Under the pieces are notes generated by a model, which had not been told where the DNA came from, ran no database searches, and saw only the letters and a list, made by a program, of their open reading frames with translations. Shown piece by piece: positions 25,795-34,590 of a stretch of DNA of 64,000 nt. A program made the position numbers and the translations under genes. The stretch is from assembly GCF_003287935.1 (NCBI RefSeq), contig NZ_CP030287.1:744001-808000 (forward strand). Direction: 5' to 3'. Numbering within the stretch: position 1 is the stretch's first letter; every line of letters begins with the position of its first letter. Source of the DNA: Streptomyces sp. ICC1. GTDB taxonomy: Bacteria; Actinomycetota; Actinomycetes; Streptomycetales; Streptomycetaceae.

Positions 25795-25825
25795 GCCCCC
25801 CACTCCGACGGGTGGGGGGCTTTTT
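25795..25825 (+). terminator. Rho-independent terminator
   Basis: A 9-bp stem (GCCCCCCAC/GTGGGGGGC), an 8-nt loop and a TTTTT tail, one of the few here with a classical U-tract. Confidence 0.92.
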
Positions 25826-25971
25826 GCGTTCTCAGGCATGGACATGATGTCCCGATATGCCCAACTTGCCCTCAACACGTGGTTATACGGTGCTTGCACA
25901 CAGTGCACATGTCTTGTGATGCTATGACCGCTTTTGACGGATGAATCGATGACGTGACGTGAAGGGGTGGC

Positions 25972-27081
25972 GTGACCGTGCCGGCCAGTACTGCGCCTCA
26001 GGTGCCACCCCAGCAGGACCCTCAGCAGGAGCACCCGCAGGAGCCGCGCCACGGCTCACCGCAGGCCCCGGCACCGGCCCCGCTGCAGACACCGCCCCAG
26101 GGCCCGATCCACGGGCTGACCCAGACCCCACCGCAGGCCCAGCCACAGAGCTCGGGCCAGAGCTCGGTCCAGGCCCAGAGCTCGGTCCAGGCCCTGCCCC
26201 AGCCGCAGCAGCCGCAGCCGCAGGCCCAGGCCCAGGCCCAGGCCCAGGCTCCCGAGTCCCACGTACCGCCCCAGCACGAGGCGCCCGAAGAGCCCCCGGC
26301 GGCCCCGAGACCGCAGAGCCGGGGCGCCGACACCCGGGCCCTCACCCAGGTCCTGTTCGGGCAGCTGAAGGACCTGCAACCGGGCACCAGCGAACACACC
26401 CGGGTGCGCGGGGCCCTCATCGAGGCCAACCTCCCCCTCGTCCGGTACGCGGCCGCCCGCTTCCGCAGCCGCAACGAGCCGATGGAGGACGTCGTCCAGG
26501 TGGGCACGATCGGGCTGATCAACGCGATCGACCGGTTCGACCCCGAGCGCGGGGTGCAGTTCCCGACCTTCGCGATGCCCACGGTCGTGGGCGAGATCAA
26601 GCGGTACTTCCGCGACAACGTCCGCACCGTCCACGTCCCGCGCCGCCTCCACGAGCTGTGGGTCCAGGTCAACGCCGCCACCGAGGACCTCACCACCCTG
26701 CACGGCCGCAACCCGACCACCCCCGAGATCGCCGAGCGGCTGCGCATCGGCGAGGACGAGGTGCTCTCCTGCATCGAGGCCGGCCGCAGCTACCACGCGA
26801 CCTCACTGGAGGCCGCCCAGGAGGGCGACGGGCTCCCGGGGCTGCTCGACCGCCTCGGCTACGAGGACCCCGAGCTGGCCGGGGTCGAGCACCGCGACCT
26901 CGTACGCCACCTCCTCGTACAGCTGCCCGAACGCGAGCAGCGGATCCTCCTCCTGCGGTACTACAACAATCTGACGCAGTCGCAGATCAGCGCCGAGCTC
27001 GGCGTCTCCCAGATGCACGTCTCGCGGCTGCTCGCCCGGAGCTTCGCCCGGCTGCGATCCGCAAACAGGATCGAGGCTTAA
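25972..27081 (+). CDS. sigF: RNA polymerase sigma factor, SigB/SigF family
   Basis: A 369-residue group-3 sigma factor. Residues 1-115 are a Gln/Pro-rich extension with [13 protein letters not shown] repeats. Region 2 contains [40 protein letters not shown] and [19 protein letters not shown]; region 3 follows. Region 4 is [20 protein letters not shown] followed by [17 protein letters not shown]. The pairing with a second SigF-like gene downstream and the RIEA ending fit Streptomyces sigF, a late sporulation sigma factor. The extension is longer than I recall for sigF. No anti-sigma gene is adjacent. Confidence 0.87.
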   Translation: MTVPASTAPQVPPQQDPQQEHPQEPRHGSPQAPAPAPLQTPPQGPIHGLTQTPPQAQPQSSGQSSVQAQSSVQALPQPQQPQPQAQAQAQAQAPESHVPPQHEAPEEPPAAPRPQSRGADTRALTQVLFGQLKDLQPGTSEHTRVRGALIEANLPLVRYAAARFRSRNEPMEDVVQVGTIGLINAIDRFDPERGVQFPTFAMPTVVGEIKRYFRDNVRTVHVPRRLHELWVQVNAATEDLTTLHGRNPTTPEIAERLRIGEDEVLSCIEAGRSYHATSLEAAQEGDGLPGLLDRLGYEDPELAGVEHRDLVRHLLVQLPEREQRILLLRYYNNLTQSQISAELGVSQMHVSRLLARSFARLRSANRIEA

Positions 27082-27326
27082 CCGGATCGGGTGGAGATCG
27101 TTCTACGCGTTTCCTGACAGACCGGCAGTTTCCCGCCCTAGAGCAGGCCTATCGTGTTCTGTCGCTGGAGATACATGTCGACATGGCGCTACAGCGTGTT
27201 GCCGACATGTGACATTCTGCTGGAACCGCGTTTGCCGCAGCCCCGCCTCCGGTATTCAGGTGGAGGCTGCGTTCCTCCGACGGGCGCGCAGAGAAGCGCG
27301 ACCGTCCGCGACCTCAAGGGGGTGGC

Positions 27327-28181
27327 ATGTCCGTAGACCAGGGCAGCTCCAAGGTGCTCACGCTCGTCAAGCAGCGTGAAATGCCGGCAGTGTCCCACCG
27401 CTCGGAAGCCATCGACACCCGGATCGACACCCGCACCCTCTCCCGCTCCCTCTTCCACCGACTTGCCGCGCTCGAAGCGGACAGCCCGGAACGCACGTAC
27501 GTACGCGACACCCTGATCGAGCTGAACCTCCCGCTCGTGCGGTACGCGGCAGCGCGCTTCCGCAGCCGCAACGAGCCGATGGAGGACATCGTCCAGGTCG
27601 GCACGATCGGCCTGATCAAGGCCATCGACCGGTTCGACTGCGAACGCGGCGTGGAGTTCCCGACCTTCGCGATGCCGACGGTCGTGGGCGAGATCAAACG
27701 ATTCTTTAGGGACACCTCCTGGTCCGTGCGCGTCCCGCGCCGGCTCCAGGAGCTGCGCCTGGCCCTCACCAAGGCCAGCGACGAGCTCGCCCAGAAGCTC
27801 GACCGCTCGCCGACCGTGCCGGAGCTCGCCGCCGTGCTCGGGGTCTCGGAGGAGGACGTCGTCGACGGCCTCGCCGTGGGCAACGCCTACACGGCCTCCT
27901 CGCTCGACTCGCCCTCTCCCGAGGACGAGGGCGGCGAGGGCTCGCTCGCGGACCGCCTCGGGTACGAGGACACCGCGCTGGAGGGCGTCGAGTACCGCGA
28001 GTCGCTCAAGCCCCTGCTGGCCAAACTCCCGCCCCGGGAGCGCCAGATCATCATGCTGCGGTTCTTCGCGAACATGACGCAGTCGCAGATCGGCGAGGAG
28101 GTCGGCATCTCCCAGATGCACGTCTCCCGGCTGCTCACGCGCACGCTCGCGCAGCTCCGCGTCGGCCTGATCGGCGAATAG
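27327..28181 (+). CDS. sigN: RNA polymerase sigma factor, SigB/SigF family (SigN-like)
   Basis: 284 residues and highly similar to the preceding sigma factor across regions 2-4, differing in the N-terminus (MSVDQGSSKVLTLVKQRE) and linker. Region 2: [20 protein letters not shown] and [20 protein letters not shown]. Region 4: RQIIMLRFFANMTQSQIGEE then [20 protein letters not shown]. The order sigF then sigN is as in Streptomyces coelicolor, where SigN acts in differentiation. The 245-bp upstream gap has a perfect 12-bp palindrome CATGTCGACATG (27174-27185), so it probably has its own promoter. Confidence 0.87.
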   Translation: MSVDQGSSKVLTLVKQREMPAVSHRSEAIDTRIDTRTLSRSLFHRLAALEADSPERTYVRDTLIELNLPLVRYAAARFRSRNEPMEDIVQVGTIGLIKAIDRFDCERGVEFPTFAMPTVVGEIKRFFRDTSWSVRVPRRLQELRLALTKASDELAQKLDRSPTVPELAAVLGVSEEDVVDGLAVGNAYTASSLDSPSPEDEGGEGSLADRLGYEDTALEGVEYRESLKPLLAKLPPRERQIIMLRFFANMTQSQIGEEVGISQMHVSRLLTRTLAQLRVGLIGE

Positions 28182-28257
28182 CCCGCTGCCCGCTGCTCGC
28201 TGCGGCAATCCGCCGCACCGGCTTCCCAATTGACGCAGCGTCAGGAAAACTGCCGGG

Positions 28258-29004
28258 ATGCGAAAGGCATCCCAGTCAGCCGCCCTGATCGCCCTGTGCG
28301 CCACGGCCGCCGCCGCCCTGACCGGCTGCGGCGGCCCGGCGCGCGAGGGCTACGTCGCGGTGGGCGCCGTGGGCCCCGGTGCCGAGCGGGGGGCCGGGGC
28401 GAACGTGGCACCGAAGGGCGGGATCGAGTTCCAGCCCCTGCCGTCGGCCGCGGGCGGCTCCTCCGCCTCTTCCGACACGTCCGCCTCTTCCGACACGTCC
28501 GGCCCTTCCGCCGGTACGCCGCCCGGCGCCCCGGGGGCCCGGCCCCCCGGCGGCTCCGCCCCGGGCGGGGGCGCGGCCACCACCCCCGGCAACCCCGGGG
28601 CCGCGCCCGGTACGACGTCTCCCGGCAGCCCGGGCACCGCCCCCGGCGCCGGGGGCGGGTCGTCCGCGAAGCCGGGTACGACACCGGCCGCGGCCACGCC
28701 TGCGAAGCTGGGCGTCGGCGCGCCCGTCCGCAGCGCGGCGGCGGAGCGCTGGTGCGAGCAGGTCACGGTGTCGTTCACCAACACGGGCACCACCGCGGCC
28801 CGTTCGGGCACGGTCAGCTTCGCGACGCACATCATCGGCGCCCTCGGTGTCGACTGGGCCACCATCACCACGACCCAGCCACTGCCCGCCCCGATCGCGG
28901 GCAGCACGACGAAGACGCAGACCTATCGGGTCTGCGTCGAGTCCTGGCGCGTCCCCCTGGGCATGCACATCGAGACCCGCAAGGTCACGGCCGCCTGGAG
29001 CTGA
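28258..29004 (+). CDS. Lipoprotein with Pro/Gly-rich linker
   Basis: 248 residues. The signal peptide ends in lipobox LTGC (Cys about 24). A long disordered Ser/Pro/Gly region (about 62-150) leads to a C-terminal beta-rich domain (about 157-248) with two Cys (RWCEQVTVSFTNTGTTAARS; QTYRVCVESWRVP) that probably form a disulfide. The domain resembles extracellular NEAT/CARDB-like beta-sandwiches in general shape only. The function is unknown; the protein is anchored outside the membrane. Confidence 0.8.
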   Translation: MRKASQSAALIALCATAAAALTGCGGPAREGYVAVGAVGPGAERGAGANVAPKGGIEFQPLPSAAGGSSASSDTSASSDTSGPSAGTPPGAPGARPPGGSAPGGGAATTPGNPGAAPGTTSPGSPGTAPGAGGGSSAKPGTTPAAATPAKLGVGAPVRSAAAERWCEQVTVSFTNTGTTAARSGTVSFATHIIGALGVDWATITTTQPLPAPIAGSTTKTQTYRVCVESWRVPLGMHIETRKVTAAWS

Positions 29005-29021
29005 CGCCCGGGCGCCCCGGA

Positions 29022-29084
29022 CGCGAGCCCGGCCTCAGAGCGCGAGCCCGGCCTCAGAGTGCGAGCCCTGCCTCAGAGTGCGAG
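29022..29084. repeat. Short tandem repeat at a gene 3' end
   Basis: Three to four copies of an 18-19-bp unit (CGCGAGCCCGGCCTCAGAG; two perfect copies, then variants). The lower-strand copies duplicate the last codons and stop of the small membrane-protein gene at 29073. Confidence 0.8.
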
Positions 29085-29312
29085 CCAGGCCACCACGGCG
29101 ATCAGGACCACCGCGGCGATGCCGACGCCGATCCACAGGCCCGCGCCCGGTCCGGACTTGCGCGCGGCGCGGTTCTGCATCCGCGAGCCCGGCACCGTCG
29201 GCGCCGGAACCGGCTCGTCGACGAACGCCCGGAACATCTGGGTGCTGCCCGCGGGGTCGTAGTCGCCCTCGGGGGCCGGTGAGTTGTGGTTCGAGTTGTG
29301 ATTCGCAGCCAT
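29073..29312 (-). CDS. Small C-terminally anchored membrane protein
   Basis: 79 residues: a polar, Asn/Pro/Asp-rich cytoplasmic or outer part (MAANHNSNHNSPAPEGDYDP), a basic stretch (RMQNRAARKSG) and one C-terminal membrane helix (about 57-78, IGVGIAAVVLIAVVAWLAL) that ends the protein. The tail-anchored layout is unusual but the ORF is clean. The function is unknown. Its 3' end lies in a tandem repeat. Confidence 0.65.
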   Translation of the reverse strand: MAANHNSNHNSPAPEGDYDPAGSTQMFRAFVDEPVPAPTVPGSRMQNRAARKSGPGAGLWIGVGIAAVVLIAVVAWLAL

Positions 29313-29377
29313 GCGCAGGACCCTAGCCGGTTTTCCGATTCCTTTACCGCCCAGGTCCCCAATTCATTTGCCTGTAA

Positions 29378-29399
29378 CAACCATCTGATTCTATGGTTG
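29378..29399. promoter_or_regulatory. Candidate MarR operator
   Basis: A perfect inverted repeat CAACCAT-N8-ATGGTTG, 36 bp upstream of the marR start, in an A/T-rich pocket. Size and symmetry fit MarR dimer sites. Autoregulation is inferred. Confidence 0.65.
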
Positions 29400-29434
29400 C
29401 CCGAAGCAACGAGATTTGGAGGGGAGGCAGCCGC

Positions 29435-29875
29435 ATGACCACGTCACCCGCCACGCGCTACGCGGAGCTGGCCCGCCAGCTGACCGGCATCGGCGCCGTC
29501 CGGCGCGACCTCGCCCGCACCCTGCCCGCCGACTGCCCGCCCGGCCCGGCGGCCGTCCTCACCGTGCTCGACCGGCACGGCGAGATGCGGCTCGGCCGCC
29601 TCTCCGAGTACCTGGCCATCGACATCTCCGTGACCAGCCGGCACGTCGCGCACACCGCCGACCGCGGCTGGATCACCCGCGACACCGACCCCGTCGACGC
29701 CCGCTGCCGGATCCTGCGCGTCACCCCGGCCGGCCGCGCGCTCCTCACCGAGCTCGCCACCCGCCACACCAGCGCACTGGAGAAGGCCCTGCCCGACTGG
29801 TCCGACACGGACATCGACCACCTCAACATCCTGCTGGCCCGACTCCGATCGAGCTTCACGCTTCCAGACAGCTAG
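29435..29875 (+). CDS. MarR-family transcriptional regulator
   Basis: A 146-residue winged-helix repressor. The recognition region LGRLSEYLAIDISVTSRHVAHTADRGWI is followed by the wing with RDTDPVDARCRILRVTPAG, which has the family DxRxxxV/L pattern. ATG 29435 has GGAGGGGAGG upstream. It is 14 bp before an MFS exporter on the same strand, so it is probably a drug-responsive local repressor of the efflux operon. Confidence 0.93.
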   Translation: MTTSPATRYAELARQLTGIGAVRRDLARTLPADCPPGPAAVLTVLDRHGEMRLGRLSEYLAIDISVTSRHVAHTADRGWITRDTDPVDARCRILRVTPAGRALLTELATRHTSALEKALPDWSDTDIDHLNILLARLRSSFTLPDS

Positions 29876-29889
29876 ACCGAAGGAAACAC

Positions 29890-31488
29890 ATGGCTACGAC
29901 CACACCCACCGGTGTGCGGGGAGGCGGCCGGTCGGAGGCCACGTCCGACAGCACTCCCATGACCCACCCGCAGATCATGAAGGCGCTCTCCGGGCTCATG
30001 CTCGGCATGTTCGTGGCGATCCTGTCCTCCACGATCGTCTCCAACGCCCTGCCCCAGATCATCGGCGACCTCGGCGGCACCCAGTCCTCCTACACCTGGG
30101 TGGTCACCGCGGCACTGCTCTCGATGACGGCGACGACCCCGCTGTGGGGCAAGCTCTCCGACCTCTTCAGCAAGAAGCTGCTCGTCCAGATATCCCTGGT
30201 GATCTACGTCCTCGGCTCGATGGTCGCGGGCATGTCCCAGAACACCGGGATGCTCATCGCCTGCCGCGTGGTCCAGGGCATCGGCGTCGGCGGCCTCTCC
30301 GCCCTCGCCCAGATCGTGATGGCCGCCATGATCTCCCCGCGCGAGCGCGGCCGGTACAGCGGCTACCTCGGCGCGGTCTTCGCCGTCGCCACCGTCGGCG
30401 GCCCGCTGCTCGGCGGGGTCATCACCGACACCAGCTGGCTGGGCTGGCGTTGGTGCTTCTACGTCGGCGTCCCGTTCGCGGTCATCGCGCTGGTCGTGCT
30501 CCAGCGGACCCTGCACCTGCCCGTCGTCCGGCGCGAGGTCAAGGTCGACTGGCTCGGTGCCTCGCTGATCAGCGCGGCCGTCTCGCTGCTGCTGATCTGG
30601 GTGACCCAGGCCGGCAGCTCCTACGCGTGGATCTCCTGGCAGACCTGGGCGATGACGGGCGGCGCGGTCGCCCTCGGCCTGCTCTTCGTCCTCGTCGAGT
30701 CCCGGGCGAGCGACCCGATCATTCCGCTGCGCCTCTTCCGCAACAAGACCATCAGCCTGGCTTCGGCAGCCTCGCTCTTCGTCGGCATCGCGATGTTCTC
30801 GGGGACCGTCTTTTTCAGCCAGTTCTTCCAGTTGGCCCGTGGCGAGTCCCCCACGATGTCCGGGATCCTCACGATTCCGATGATCGGCGGGCTGTTCGTC
30901 TCCTCCACCGTTTCCGGTCAGGTGATCACCAAGACCGGCAAGTGGAAGGCCTGGCTCGTCTCCGGCGGCGTGCTCCTGACGGCCGGCCTCGGCCTGCTGG
31001 GGACCCTGCGGTACGACACCGAGTACTGGCACATCGCGGTCTTCATGGTGCTGACCGGCCTCGGCCTCGGCATGATGATGCAGAACCTCGTCCTCGCCGC
31101 CCAGAACCAGGTGGCTCCCGAGGACCTGGGCGCCGCCAGCTCGGTCGTCACCTTCTTCCGCTCCCTCGGCGGCGCGATGGGCGTCTCCGCCCTCGGCGCG
31201 GTCATGGCCAACCGGGTCACCCACTACGTCCAGGACGGGCTCGCGGCCCTCGGCCCGAAGGCCGCGGCGATGGGGCACGGCGGCACCGCCGGGGGCGGGA
31301 TCCCCGACCTCGACAAGCTGCCCGCGCCGTTCCGCACGGTCGTCGAGTCCGCGTACGGGCACGGCGTCGGCGACGTCTTCCTCTACGCCGCCCCCACCGC
31401 GCTCCTCGCGCTCGTGCTGGTGGTGTTCATCAAGGAGGTCGCCCTGAAGTCGAAGCCGGCGGCCCACGCCCCGACCGCGACCGAGTGA
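29890..31488 (+). CDS. DHA2-family (EmrB/QacA) MFS multidrug transporter
   Basis: 532 residues with about 14 membrane helices. Family motifs are LSSTIVSNALPQIIGDLGG (motif D1-like), GKLSDLFSKK (motif A), RVVQGIGVGGL (motif B) and GPLLGGVITDTS (motif C). It exports drugs or dyes by proton antiport. The ATG at 29890 follows GAAGGA. It is transcribed with marR and converges on a TetR gene. Confidence 0.94.
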   Translation: MATTTPTGVRGGGRSEATSDSTPMTHPQIMKALSGLMLGMFVAILSSTIVSNALPQIIGDLGGTQSSYTWVVTAALLSMTATTPLWGKLSDLFSKKLLVQISLVIYVLGSMVAGMSQNTGMLIACRVVQGIGVGGLSALAQIVMAAMISPRERGRYSGYLGAVFAVATVGGPLLGGVITDTSWLGWRWCFYVGVPFAVIALVVLQRTLHLPVVRREVKVDWLGASLISAAVSLLLIWVTQAGSSYAWISWQTWAMTGGAVALGLLFVLVESRASDPIIPLRLFRNKTISLASAASLFVGIAMFSGTVFFSQFFQLARGESPTMSGILTIPMIGGLFVSSTVSGQVITKTGKWKAWLVSGGVLLTAGLGLLGTLRYDTEYWHIAVFMVLTGLGLGMMMQNLVLAAQNQVAPEDLGAASSVVTFFRSLGGAMGVSALGAVMANRVTHYVQDGLAALGPKAAAMGHGGTAGGGIPDLDKLPAPFRTVVESAYGHGVGDVFLYAAPTALLALVLVVFIKEVALKSKPAAHAPTATE

Positions 31489-31504
31489 CCCCCCGCCCGC
31501 GGCC

Positions 31505-32026
31505 TTACGGGGCTGCGGGCGCGGCGGGCCGGACGTGTGCCTCGATGCCCGCGATCAGGACGTCGAGCGCCAGGCAGAACTCCCCGTCGGGCGGCCGCCG
31601 GACCGTGCCGCCGCAGCCGTGCAGGAACTGCGAGACGGCCAGATGGGCACCGGTCCGCGCGGCGTCCGGCAGGCCGGTGGCGTCCAGCAGCCGCTGCAGG
31701 GCGGCGTCGAAGTCCCGGGCGTGCGGGCCGATGTTCGGATGCGCGGCGGTGAGCGGAGCCACCCACGGGTGCTCCACCACCAGCCCCCGGTAGCCGCGGG
31801 CCAGAACGCGGAGCCGGCCCGGCCGGCCCTCTCCCGGCGCCCCGGGAAGCCGGAGAAGCCGGAGAAGCCGGACGAGCTCGCCCTGGGCGCTGTCCAGGGC
31901 GAGCTCGAGCAGATCGTGCTTGGTGTCCACGTACCAGTAGAGGGACATCGCGGTGACCCCGAGCCCGGCGGCGAGCCGCCGCATGGAGAACCGGGCCAGT
32001 CCCTCGGCGTCGAGCAGCCGCACCAC
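31505..32026 (-). CDS. TetR-family regulator, N-terminus apparently lost to a frameshift
   Basis: The intact frame gives 173 residues from a GTG at 32026, starting inside helix 1 of the HTH: VRLLDAEGLARFSMRRLAAG, then LGVTAMSLYWYVDTKHDLLE. A TetR C-terminal helical domain follows. Upstream in the same frame the sequence reads GEAPSGLDRERITAEV, clearly the missing start of the HTH, but no start codon exists there. The likely N-terminus MVTAADPGKARTSVW begins at 32163 in another frame. An indel near the GC-rich 12-bp repeats at about 32087-32122 would join them. It is therefore a pseudogene, a sequencing error or an unusual start. Confidence 0.65.
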   Translation of the reverse strand: MVRLLDAEGLARFSMRRLAAGLGVTAMSLYWYVDTKHDLLELALDSAQGELVRLLRLLRLPGAPGEGRPGRLRVLARGYRGLVVEHPWVAPLTAAHPNIGPHARDFDAALQRLLDATGLPDAARTGAHLAVSQFLHGCGGTVRRPPDGEFCLALDVLIAGIEAHVRPAAPAAP

Positions 32027-32227
32027 CTCGGCGGTGATCCGCTCCCGGTCGAGCCCGGAGGGGGCCTCACCGCGCCGCCTGGCGGGGCGGCGGGCCGTGC
32101 GGCGGGCCGTGCGGCGGGCCAGACACTGGTCCGGGCCTTGCCGGGATCGGCCGCGGTCACCATGGAGGCACCCTCCTCACGACACGGGATCGGCCCGAAA
32201 TGCCCGGTCCGCCCCCCTTGATGCTAG

Positions 32228-32278
32228 TGCTGTGACCGGAAAGGTCCACCGGGTCGGCAAACCTTCCCGGCCACAGCA
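32228..32278. terminator. Imperfect 18-bp inverted repeat, probable terminator
   Basis: Arms at 32228-32245 and 32261-32278 (16 of 18 pairs) with a 15-nt spacer. It lies downstream of the minus-strand glycosyltransferase and upstream of the TetR gene; it could also be an operator. Confidence 0.5.
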
Positions 32279-32355
32279 CCAGGGGGTGTGTTCGGCGCGG
32301 CGTCGGTGAAGCGCGGGGGCCGTGCCCCGGCGGGGTCCGACGGGTGGCGGGGTGT

Positions 32356-34590
32356 TCAGGACGTCGCGGTGGCGGGCGCCGTCAGGTCGTAGAAGGTGGC
32401 TCCGCCGACCGTGGACGCCGTGAAGTTGGCCTTGACCCAGGTCTCGATGGCACTGCTGGTGCCGCCGCCGGGTCCACCGCCGCCCCGGGCCGCGGTCGCG
32501 GCCTCGCCGGTGCCTTCCTGCGCGCCGCCGGCTGCCGCGCTGCCCTGGCCGATGAAGTAGTGGATCTTCCCGGACTCCACGTACGCCTTGAACTGCTCCA
32601 ACGTCGGCGAGGGGTCGCTGCCGTTGAAGCCGCCGATCGCCATCACCGGTTCGCCCGAGGCCAGCTGGTAGCTCGCCGCGTTCTGCGAGCCGACGGCGGC
32701 CGCGGCCCAGGTGTACGCGCCGGCGCCGGCCCGCAGCGCGGCCGTGGCCTCGGCGCTCGTCTTCGTCCCGCCGAGCAGGCCGCCCATGCCGCCGCCCATG
32801 CCCCCGCCCGTGCCGCCGGGGCCGCCGCCGGTCCGGGCCGTCCGGCCGCCGTCGCCGGGCTGGTTGCCGCCGGGCTGGCCGGTACCGGGCTGGTTGCCGT
32901 CGGGGGCCTGGCCGCCGGGGGCCTGCCCACCCGGTACCTGGCCACCGCCCTGGGGCGTGCCCTGCGGTGCGCCACCGCCCGGCATCTCGAAGACGCGCAT
33001 CCCGGCGCCGCCCGGGCCGCCGCGGCCGCCCGCGACCGCGGGACCGGCCGTGACGATCGACCCGGTGTGCGGGGTGGTCATCGTGGTCAGGCAGTACGCG
33101 AGGGGTCCGGCCAGGGCCGCGGCCAAGCCGACTGCCGCCACGCCGAGTGCGCCGCGGCGGCCCAGCCGCGCCGCGAACGGCAGCAGGAGTGCGCTTCCGA
33201 GTCCGGCGGCGAGCAGCCCCCAGCGCAACCACGGCACGTACCCGGCGGAGCGGCCGAGCAGCACGAACGCCCAGTACGACGTGATCACGAGGGTGCCGGC
33301 CAGGGTGAGGGAGGCCGCCCGGCTGCCCCGCTCCTCCCACAGGACGGCGATGCCCATGCCGACGAGCGCGGCCACGAACGGGGCCAGGGCGACGGTGTAG
33401 TACTCGTGGAAGATGCCCTGCATGTAGCTGAAGACGAGTCCGGTGATCAGCAGGGAGCCGCCCCAGGCGAGGAAGGCCGCGCGGGCCATGCCCTCCAGGG
33501 AGTCGGTGGTCCGGCGGGCCCGCCAGGTGACCGCGAGCCCGGCGACGAGCAGGATCAGGGCGGCGGGCAGCAACCAGGAGATCTGGCCGCCGATGTTGGA
33601 CGAGAACATCCGGTCGATGCCGGTCTCGCCCCAGCTCATCCCGCCACCGCCACCGCCGCCACCACCGGGTCCGCCCGTGCCGGCCGCGCCGCCTTCGAGG
33701 GCCGTTCGGGCGCCGCCGCCTACGCTGCCGGTCTCCTCGCCGTTGATCCGGCCGAGTCCGTTGTAGCCGAGGGTCAGCTCCAGGAAGGAGTTCGTCTGCG
33801 AGCCGCCGATGTACGGGCGGGAGGCGGCGGGCCACAGTTCGACGATCGCCACCCACCAGCCGCCGGCCGCCACCATCGCGAGCGTGGCGAGCAGCAGCTG
33901 CCCGAGGCGCCGGCGCAGCCGGGTCGGCGCGCAGACGGCGTACAGCACGGCCAACGGCGGCAGGATGACGAAGGCCTGCAGGGTCTTGGTCAGGAAGGCG
34001 AAGCCGACCGCGACCCCGGCCCACACCAGCCACTTGGTGCGCGCGCCGTCGAGGGCCCGGAGCACGCAGTACACGGTGACCGTCATCAGCAGGGTCAGCA
34101 GCGCGTCGGGGTTGTTGAAGCGGAACATCAGCGCGGCGACGGGCGTGAGCGCGAAGACCGCGCCGCTGATCAGGGCGGCCGCCGGCCCGAACTGGCGGCG
34201 GACGGCGGCGTAGAGGACGGCGGCCGTGGCGACCCCCATCAGCGCCTGGGGCACGAGGATCTGCCAGGAGCCGAGCCCGAAGAGCCGGACGGACAGCATC
34301 ATCGGCCACAGGGCGGCCGGGGGCTTGTCGACGGTGATGGAGTTGCCCGCGTCGGAGGAGCCGAAGAAGAAGGCCTTCCAGCTCTCGCTGCCCGCCTGGA
34401 CGGCCGCGGAGTAGAAGGAGTTGGCGTAGCCGGAGGAGCCCAGGTCCCACAGCAGCAGGGCGGCCGTGGCGAACAGCAGCCCGGCGAAGGCGGGGCGCTC
34501 CCACCGGGGCCGGGCGGCGTGCGCCCGGACTGCCCGGGCGGACGGGGTGGGCGGGGCCGGCGGGTGGAGCGGCAGTGCTGCCGTGGTCAT
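32356..34590 (-). CDS. GT39/PMT-type membrane glycosyltransferase
   Basis: A 744-residue polytopic protein with about 11 membrane helices in residues 35-520. The ArnT/PMT_2-like N-terminal region has DEx-like loop residues in SSDAGNSITVDKPPAALWPM (Asp/Lys in the first loop) and FRFNNPDALLTLLM. A Gly-rich loop with nine or more consecutive Gly (about 288-312) and a long Gly/Pro/Gln-rich linker (about 540-620) precede a C-terminal extracellular alpha/beta domain (about 640-740). It transfers sugar from a polyprenyl-phosphate donor; the acceptor is unknown. The start overlaps the GT2 stop by one base. Confidence 0.88.
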   Translation of the reverse strand: MTTAALPLHPPAPPTPSARAVRAHAARPRWERPAFAGLLFATAALLLWDLGSSGYANSFYSAAVQAGSESWKAFFFGSSDAGNSITVDKPPAALWPMMLSVRLFGLGSWQILVPQALMGVATAAVLYAAVRRQFGPAAALISGAVFALTPVAALMFRFNNPDALLTLLMTVTVYCVLRALDGARTKWLVWAGVAVGFAFLTKTLQAFVILPPLAVLYAVCAPTRLRRRLGQLLLATLAMVAAGGWWVAIVELWPAASRPYIGGSQTNSFLELTLGYNGLGRINGEETGSVGGGARTALEGGAAGTGGPGGGGGGGGGMSWGETGIDRMFSSNIGGQISWLLPAALILLVAGLAVTWRARRTTDSLEGMARAAFLAWGGSLLITGLVFSYMQGIFHEYYTVALAPFVAALVGMGIAVLWEERGSRAASLTLAGTLVITSYWAFVLLGRSAGYVPWLRWGLLAAGLGSALLLPFAARLGRRGALGVAAVGLAAALAGPLAYCLTTMTTPHTGSIVTAGPAVAGGRGGPGGAGMRVFEMPGGGAPQGTPQGGGQVPGGQAPGGQAPDGNQPGTGQPGGNQPGDGGRTARTGGGPGGTGGGMGGGMGGLLGGTKTSAEATAALRAGAGAYTWAAAAVGSQNAASYQLASGEPVMAIGGFNGSDPSPTLEQFKAYVESGKIHYFIGQGSAAAGGAQEGTGEAATAARGGGGPGGGTSSAIETWVKANFTASTVGGATFYDLTAPATATS

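Noticed and set aside
26220..26260. CAGGCC-type repeats in the sigF start as a CRISPR-like array
   Set aside because: They are in-frame codons for a Gln/Ala-rich low-complexity stretch without spacers.
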